The translations under genes were made by a program, and so were the position numbers. Of a stretch of 49,505 nt of DNA, positions 44,721 to 49,505 are shown piece by piece (within the stretch, counting starts at the first letter, position 1; each line of letters opens with the position of its first letter). The DNA lies in the NCBI RefSeq assembly GCF_002159915.1, contig NZ_NFJP01000028.1:1-49505 (forward strand), in the 5' to 3' direction. The DNA comes from Gordonibacter sp. An230 (lineage in GTDB: Bacteria; Actinomycetota; Coriobacteriia; Coriobacteriales; Eggerthellaceae). The notes under the pieces were generated by a model. It was given only the letters and a program-made list of their open reading frames with translations, had not been told where the DNA came from and searched no databases.

Positions 44721-46130
44721 CTACGCGACAGCAGGGGCCCTCTCTGATCCGTCCGTCGAAGCGCGCCCGACGACGCTCCCCTCTTCGGCGCGCTCGCGCT
44801 CGAGCACGCGCTCCATAGCGGCGATGGCGCACTCGATCTGCCCGTCGTCAGGCTCGTTCGTGGTCAGGTACTGCATCTGCATACCGGGCCACAGCACCAC
44901 CTTCACAAGCGGGTTCTCGGGACGGGTTCCCGCCCACTTCACGGTGATCTCGTAGGAGACACCGGCGATGACGGGCATGAGCAGGATGCGCGCGAGGATG
45001 ACGAGCAGAAGCTTCGGCGCCCCGTCCGGCACGCCCCACAGCTCGATGAGACCGTTGATGGGCGTGACCGTGTACACGAAGATGGCGATGATCATCACCA
45101 TGATGAGGAACGCCGTGCCGCAGCGCACGTGCAGCCGCGGGAAGCTGCGCGCGTTCTCGGGCGTGAGGGGAAGCCCGTGCTCGTAGCAGTGGATAGCCTT
45201 GTGCTCGGCGCCATGGTAGCCGAACATGCGCTTGATGTCGGACATGCGCCCGATGAGCCAGAGGTAGAGCACGAACACCCCCACGCGCAGAAGACCGTCC
45301 ACAACGTTCCACAGAAGCGTGTTCGAGTCGTACTCACCCACGATGAGATTCGTGAGAAAAGCCGGTGCCGCGATGAACAGCACCACGCCCAGCACGAGGC
45401 CGAGCGCCATGGAAACCGCCATCTCCCTCTTGCCGAACTCCGCCTCCCCAGATGCGTCGGACCCCTTCTCGGGCCGAGGCTCGGGCTCCTCGACCACTTC
45501 GAGCGCGCGCTGGGCGCCGAGCGCGTCGATCATCGTGTCAGGACGCCCGAAGTCGTCTTTCCAGGAGAAGGACGGGGACGTCGAAAGGGGCTGCGAAGGG
45601 GCCGCGCTCTCGTTCCCGTCGCCGACGCTCCCGCTCTTCGCGCCCGCAGGGGAGCGCTCGTCACCAGCGGCCTCAATCCTTGCGTCTGCGGAGGAACCCC
45701 CGTCGCCAGCGGCCTCGCTCTTCGCGCCCGCGGAGGGATCCCCATAACCAGCAAGCCCATCGGCGGGCGCAATGGGATGGGACGCAGGTTCGCCATCCGC
45801 AAGGACATGACCTGCGGGCTCGTCGGACTCCTCTTCTCCGAACGCATGCAGCGCCGCGATCTCGAGCGCCTTGTACCCCAGCACCAAAGACTCGACCATG
45901 GCGCGGCACCCGCGCACAAGCGGCCAGCGCAGCCAGCCCGCGCCGCCCTTCGGGCCGGGAAGGTCATGTTCCTCCACGTAGATGCCGCCGTTCGGCTCGC
46001 GCACGGCCACCGACCAGTTGCGCTTGCCGCGCATCATGACGCCTTCGATGAGCGCCTGGCCGCCGACGTGCGTCTTGAGCGCGCCGTCCTCAGAGAACGC
46101 GCGCGAAAGGTCGCTCTTCCGCCCGGCCAC
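44721..46130 (-). CDS. DUF1385 (YqhQ-like) membrane protein with internal repeat insert
   Basis: A 469-residue protein. VGGQALIEGVMMRGKRNWSVAVR at the N-terminus and YHGAEHKAIHCYEHGLPLTPENAR in the centre are diagnostic of DUF1385. About four membrane helices lie in the C-terminal half. Between residues ~105 and ~190 is a hydrophilic insert absent from the usual ~300-residue family member, containing three degenerate 14-residue repeats of the type SAGAKSEAAGDGGS. Start is GTG 46130 behind AGGAG and adjacent to the thyX stop codon. Function of the family is not established. Confidence 0.85.
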   Translation of the reverse strand: MAGRKSDLSRAFSEDGALKTHVGGQALIEGVMMRGKRNWSVAVREPNGGIYVEEHDLPGPKGGAGWLRWPLVRGCRAMVESLVLGYKALEIAALHAFGEEESDEPAGHVLADGEPASHPIAPADGLAGYGDPSAGAKSEAAGDGGSSADARIEAAGDERSPAGAKSGSVGDGNESAAPSQPLSTSPSFSWKDDFGRPDTMIDALGAQRALEVVEEPEPRPEKGSDASGEAEFGKREMAVSMALGLVLGVVLFIAAPAFLTNLIVGEYDSNTLLWNVVDGLLRVGVFVLYLWLIGRMSDIKRMFGYHGAEHKAIHCYEHGLPLTPENARSFPRLHVRCGTAFLIMVMIIAIFVYTVTPINGLIELWGVPDGAPKLLLVILARILLMPVIAGVSYEITVKWAGTRPENPLVKVVLWPGMQMQYLTTNEPDDGQIECAIAAMERVLERERAEEGSVVGRASTDGSERAPAVA

Positions 46131-46131
46131 G

Positions 46132-46812
46132 TCAGCTCCTCTTCACGCGCGGATACGGGTTTCCACACGTCATCTTCCCCTCAGGGCAAGTGCCGCGGAC
46201 GCACGGCGCGCCGGCGTCCATGAAGATGAACGGCGCCGTGGGCCGCGCCAACTCCAGCATGCGGTGCGCCATAGCGCGGATCTCCCATTGCGCACGGTTG
46301 CAGCAGCGCAAGGAGAAGAAGTGCAGCAGCTCGCGCACATTCATGGTGATGACGATCTTCGTCTCGGCCGCGTTAGGCAGAAGGTAGCGCGCGTCCTCTG
46401 CGGGCACGCCCATGTCCAGCAGCTTCTCGTACGCGGAGATGGCGGCCTCGATGGCCTCGTCGAACACCGCGCTCGCCTCTTCGCTCGCTGCAACGCTCTC
46501 GGGCTTCACCGTGGCCAGGCCGTCCGTGAACCTCACGTAGCGCTGGCTCTGCTGGTTGAAGCTGGCGATGCGGTGGCGCACCAGCTGGTGCGTGAGCGCG
46601 CGCGACACCCCGTCCACCGCAAAGGTGTAGCTCGCGTGCTCGAGCGTGGAGAAATGGCCGCTGCCCATGATGGTGGACAGCACGCTTCTCACGCGTTCCT
46701 CGGGCATCGTCTCCATGAGCTCGGCCGCGCCGACGGGCGCGTAGCACAGGCGCGCCGCCGTGGCGATCGCGCGCTCGGGGTCGGGCGTGTGGTACAGCAG
46801 TTCGACGTGCAT
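46132..46812 (-). CDS. thyX: Flavin-dependent thymidylate synthase
   Basis: A 226-residue FAD enzyme that methylates dUMP to dTMP using methylenetetrahydrofolate and NADPH. The ThyX motif RHRIASFNQQSQR occupies residues 79-91. LHFFSLRCCNRAQWEIR is the second conserved stretch. The ATG at 46812 has GAGGAG upstream and gives the normal length. Its stop is next to the DUF1385 start, so the two are cotranscribed. Confidence 0.95.
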   Translation of the reverse strand: MHVELLYHTPDPERAIATAARLCYAPVGAAELMETMPEERVRSVLSTIMGSGHFSTLEHASYTFAVDGVSRALTHQLVRHRIASFNQQSQRYVRFTDGLATVKPESVAASEEASAVFDEAIEAAISAYEKLLDMGVPAEDARYLLPNAAETKIVITMNVRELLHFFSLRCCNRAQWEIRAMAHRMLELARPTAPFIFMDAGAPCVRGTCPEGKMTCGNPYPRVKRS

Positions 46813-46925
46813 GGGATGGATGCTCCTCGTTTCGGAATAAATTCGATGGTTCGCGCGCACAAGGGCGCCGCCTTTCGCTACCATAGTAGCCGATGCCGGC
46901 AACCAGCGAAGCGAGAGGCCCTCCC

Positions 46926-47834
46926 ATGCCCGAAAACAACACGTCCGAACCCGCCGAGTTCCAGCTGACCGCCCGCGATTGGAACGACGAGTGGAAGCGG
47001 CTCCAGCAGAAGCGACGCCGATTCGACGACGCCGGCTACTGGGACAAGCGCGCCGCCACGTTCTCCACGAAAGACGCGCCGAACCCCTACGTCGAACGGT
47101 TCCTCGAACTGGCCGGGATCGAGCCGGGCGAGACGGTGTTCGACATGGGCTGCGGCACGGGCGCGCTGTCGGTGCCGCTCGGAAAGCAAGGCCATGAGGT
47201 GGTGGCGGCCGACTTCTCGCGCGGCATGCTCGACCAGCTGCGGGCGGCGCTTGACCGAGAGGACGTCCGCACCGTAACCCTCAAGCAAATGAGCTGGGAG
47301 GACGATTGGCCCAGCTTCGGCGTGCATCCCGGCTCGGCGGATGTCGCCATAGCCTCGCGCTCCGTGGCGACCGCCGACCTCAAAGACTCGCTTCTGCGCC
47401 TCACCGACGTGGCGCGCCGCCGCGTGTGCGTCACGCTCGCCACAGGCACCTCCCCGCGCACCGACGAGCGCATCCTCAACGCCATCGGCCTCAAAAGCGT
47501 GCTCGGCCGCGACTATCTTTACGCCTTCAATATCCTGGCGAACGAAGGGCTGCGCCCCGAGGTGGCCTACATCGACAGCGCGCGCACCGACACGTTCGAC
47601 TCCTCCGACGAGGCCTACGACGCGCTCGCCCGCATGGCGAACGACGCCACCGCAGCGCTCGTCGGCGAAAGGGAGCGCGCCGCGGCGCTCGTCCGCCTGC
47701 GCGCATGGCTCGCCGACAACCTCGTTCCCAACGAGCGCGCGGGACGGCCCGACAAGAAAGGCATCCCCGAAAAGGCCCTGCGTCTGCGCGAGCCGCGCAT
47801 CGTCACCTGGGCCTTCCTCGCTTGGGAGAAATAA
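46926..47834 (+). CDS. Class I SAM-dependent methyltransferase
   Basis: A 302-residue enzyme with the SAM-binding loop VFDMGCGTGALSVPLG near residue 75 and the acidic VVAADFS at the end of strand 2. The C-terminal half is a helical cap of unknown specificity. The ATG at 46926 is preferred over 46893 because GAGAGG stands eight bases upstream. It is divergent from thyX and alone in its transcript. The substrate cannot be told. Confidence 0.85.
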   Translation: MPENNTSEPAEFQLTARDWNDEWKRLQQKRRRFDDAGYWDKRAATFSTKDAPNPYVERFLELAGIEPGETVFDMGCGTGALSVPLGKQGHEVVAADFSRGMLDQLRAALDREDVRTVTLKQMSWEDDWPSFGVHPGSADVAIASRSVATADLKDSLLRLTDVARRRVCVTLATGTSPRTDERILNAIGLKSVLGRDYLYAFNILANEGLRPEVAYIDSARTDTFDSSDEAYDALARMANDATAALVGERERAAALVRLRAWLADNLVPNERAGRPDKKGIPEKALRLREPRIVTWAFLAWEK

Positions 47835-47835
47835 C

Positions 47836-47876
47836 GCGGGAGCAAGGCCGAGCCCAACGCCCGACCCCGCTCCCGC
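47836..47876. terminator. Bidirectional terminator between convergent genes
   Basis: GCGGGAGC (47836-47843) pairs perfectly with GCTCCCGC (47869-47876). On the - strand the stem is followed by GTTATTT. It separates the methyltransferase and flavin reductase genes, which converge. Confidence 0.6.
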
Positions 47877-47896
47877 ACGCGCGAAGCAAAGCGCCC

Positions 47897-48574
47897 CTAC
47901 AGCTCGATGCGCTCGAACATGTCCTTGCCCACCCCGCAGACAGGGCAGACGAAGTCGTCGGGCAGCTCGTCGGCGTACTCGATATGGCCGCACACCGTGC
48001 AACGCCAACCGAACCTCGGCTTCGACGCATCCGCGCCCGCAACGCCGCCCGCGTCCTCGGAGGGCTCCTCGGGCAGGAAACTCGACGCCTTCGGCGGGGT
48101 CTTGCCGCCCTTGACCAGGTGGTAGTGCGCGTAGGTCATCGGCTCGCCGTCGCACAGCGCCTCCGCCTCCTCCACTTCACCGACGTAGAGGACGTGCGTG
48201 CCGAGGTCCGCCGTCTGCACGACGCGCACGGAGAACCGTGCGACGCACTGCTCGGAGACGTAGGGGACGCCTGCCCCATCGACGCCCGTCTCGCATGCAG
48301 CCAGCTTGTCGACATCGAGGCTGCACCTAAAGCCGAACATGCCGATAAGCCCCATAGCGGCGTCCTGCGCCAAGCACGACACGGCGAACCGGCCCGAGTC
48401 GGCAATGACACCGGTGGTGGCGTTCTCCTTGTTTAGCGCCACGCTCACCTGCAATGGCGAAGACGTGACCTGCTGAAATGTATTGGCGACGCAGGCGGCT
48501 CGACGCTCGCCATCCGAAGCGGAAACGAGGTAGAGGCCGTAGCTCAAGCTGCGAAACGCGGTTTTGTCGATCAT
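47897..48574 (-). CDS. Flavin reductase-rubredoxin fusion protein
   Basis: A 225-residue protein. Residues 1-~155 are a flavin reductase-like FMN-binding domain ([39 protein letters not shown]). Residues ~185-225 are a rubredoxin with CTVCG and CPVCG iron ligands. The architecture matches the high-molecular-weight rubredoxin of Moorella, which passes electrons from NAD(P)H to a flavodiiron protein in oxygen or NO detoxification. AGAAGGG precedes the ATG. Its promoter carries a dyad described separately. No flavodiiron partner lies in the window. Confidence 0.88.
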   Translation of the reverse strand: MIDKTAFRSLSYGLYLVSASDGERRAACVANTFQQVTSSPLQVSVALNKENATTGVIADSGRFAVSCLAQDAAMGLIGMFGFRCSLDVDKLAACETGVDGAGVPYVSEQCVARFSVRVVQTADLGTHVLYVGEVEEAEALCDGEPMTYAHYHLVKGGKTPPKASSFLPEEPSEDAGGVAGADASKPRFGWRCTVCGHIEYADELPDDFVCPVCGVGKDMFERIEL

Positions 48575-48877
48575 GGGGCGCCCTTCTTTCGACGATTGCG
48601 ATTACCCGTCAAGATGATAGTAATTTCAATCATTTAGCTCAAGAGTCTAGAGGAGGGCAAAGCATTGTCTCGAATGACCCTCAACGTGAGGCTTTCCAGC
48701 AACGAAAGCGGCTACAGAGCTCCACGCCTCTGCCTCTGCCGCTTATTGCCATTTTGTATATATGCTCGCGACAAGAATCGATTCATTTTGAGCCCAGCCA
48801 AAGTCAACGGCAATGCATGGGCCCACGTTAAGCAAATCGGTCGATAGCATGCCATCGTTGATTGATCGAGGCTTGCC
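48575..48877. other. AT-richer gene-free region
   Basis: Apart from the promoter at 48614-48642 no feature is seen. Base composition drops clearly towards 50% G+C from about 48600 and stays low to about 49330, unlike the rest of the window. Short ORFs here have no coding character. Confidence 0.55.
48614..48642 (-). promoter_or_regulatory. Promoter with embedded dyad for the flavin reductase-rubredoxin gene
   Basis: On the - strand TTGAGC (48637-48642), a 17-base spacer and TATCAT (48614-48619) form a good promoter about 33 bases before the start codon. Spanning spacer and -10 is ATGAT-N-G-N-AATT-N-C-N-ATCAT (48614-48633), symmetrical at 8 of 10 pairs. A regulator bound there would block transcription. 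The identity of the regulator is unknown. Confidence 0.6.
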
Positions 48878-49192
48878 TTAATCAAAAACGAGCGTCGGAG
48901 GGCCAATCTTCTTAACGACAGGAGGCTCGAATCCGGCAACTTCAACGAACCCTTTATCGCAATCGATAGAAAGGATTCTCCCAGTAGCATGAATGATCGC
49001 CGTACCAGATCCTCCTCCCCAAAACCGTCATATGAAAAGAGGGCCCCCTTGCTCATTCGTCTCTAAATGCCTATCGTTAAAATCCACCTTTGCAGCTCCC
49101 TCGCAACATCCAGCAAGAACCAGCAGAAAGGCAAAACCGGTCGGCATCGCGCAGAAGGCACGTGTATTCGAACCGCTTAAAACTCTCACCAT
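48878..49192 (-). pseudogene. Putative small lipoprotein gene interrupted by an in-frame stop
   Basis: From ATG 49192 (or 49147) the - strand reads a signal sequence ending in the lipobox FAFLLVLAGC (Cys codon at 49106-49108), then 25 more residues to a TGA at 49028-49030. The same frame then runs on for 49 protein-like residues (RILSIDCDKGFVEVAGFEPP) to a TAA at 48878-48880. Joined, it would be a lipoprotein of about 90-105 residues. The TGA could be a mutation or a sequencing error. No family recognised. Confidence 0.45.
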
Positions 49193-49338
49193 GCCCCAAT
49201 CTACCCCCCCCCAAGACGATATGAGCAGGACATAAAAAGTTGGAAGCCCTTCCTGCATGCATATCCGCGGATTAGGCCGACAATGGAGGATGTCCAAACC
49301 GCCAGCGGCCACGCCGCATTCATGGAAGGGGCTTCCTT

Positions 49339-49505
49339 ATGGCCAATCCTATCACTTTCGTCGGACTCGACGTCCACGCCCGCTCGATCAAGGTATGCAC
49401 CTTCGCCCCGATGACGGGCGATACGGAAGAGACGAGCACCTTCCCTTTTCCGCAGCCCGCAGGTCGTCCAAAGCATGCGAAAAAAAAAGGGGGGGGGGGG
49501 GGCGA
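49339..49505 (+). mobile_element. IS110-family transposase, N-terminal fragment at the window edge
   Basis: From ATG 49339, with GAAGG upstream, the first ~35 residues read as an IS110 transposase, with FVGLDVHARSIKVCTFAP containing the first Asp of the DEDD catalytic set, then MTGDTEETSTF. After that the similarity to what I expect fades, and the reading enters A9 and G14 runs (49480-49502). The gene is cut by the window end, and the last bases may be an assembly artefact. The IS left end should lie shortly before 49339 but its boundary is not visible. Confidence 0.7.

Noticed and set aside
49028-49030. TGA as a selenocysteine codon in the lipoprotein frame
   Set aside because: No SECIS-like stem was recognised just downstream and no selenoprotein family fits; a pseudogene or error is simpler.

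Overview
The window is a high-GC (about two-thirds G+C by eye), gene-dense stretch of a bacterial chromosome, most likely from an anaerobic gut actinobacterium of the Coriobacteriia (Eggerthellaceae type). The inference rests on a 530-residue membrane-anchored LuxR regulator, an SdhE/HdrB-type fumarate reductase, paired DegV proteins, ThyX instead of ThyA, a flavin reductase-rubredoxin fusion and many Fe-S enzymes. Genus cannot be fixed from sequence reading alone. I saw no rRNA, tRNA, CRISPR array or prophage. The last ~900 bases are visibly more AT-rich and end in an IS110-type transposase fragment and homopolymer runs, so the right edge looks like a contig end.

Left part (1-5.6 kb, + strand): a guanidino-compound cluster. 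It holds an amidinotransferase of the glycine/inosamine type with its Cys-His-Asp catalytic set, an EamA transporter, a frameshifted unknown gene, a creatinine amidohydrolase with metal and substrate-gate residues in place, and an MHS-family symporter preceded by a strongly folded leader. From 5.6 to 12.3 kb (+): a non-coding stretch with inverted repeats, a small unknown protein, a CmpB-type membrane protein, a radical-SAM/DUF4130 DNA-repair pair behind a near-consensus promoter carrying SOS-like boxes, and a DUF362 ferredoxin-type protein.

Middle (12.4-25.0 kb, - strand): a long mostly housekeeping run. Read right to left it is malic enzyme, Fe-S nitroreductase, fused class I fumarase, thymidylate kinase, DNA polymerase III delta', RicT/PSP1 protein, nicotinate phosphoribosyltransferase, two DegV proteins, a degenerate 6PGDH-like protein and a radical SAM protein of the PflA-like family. 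A universal stress protein lies on the + strand at 25.1 kb.

25.6-36.4 kb (- strand): a dicarboxylate respiration operon. Read right to left it is a DASS dicarboxylate transporter, split fumarase alpha and beta, fumarate reductase flavoprotein, Fe-S subunit and SdhE subunit, a small unknown protein, a LarA-family racemase, then DUF1847 and a membrane LuxR regulator. Together these could import malate or similar acids, dehydrate malate to fumarate and reduce it as terminal electron acceptor. The malic enzyme and second fumarase nearby serve the same C4 pool.

Right part (36.8-49.5 kb): topoisomerase I, a small exported protein, a four-gene polar amino acid ABC operon whose first permease carries a ~345-residue extra tail, a DUF1385 membrane protein, ThyX, a methyltransferase, the flavin reductase-rubredoxin gene with a symmetrical operator-like element in its promoter, a lipoprotein gene broken by an in-frame stop, and the IS110 fragment.
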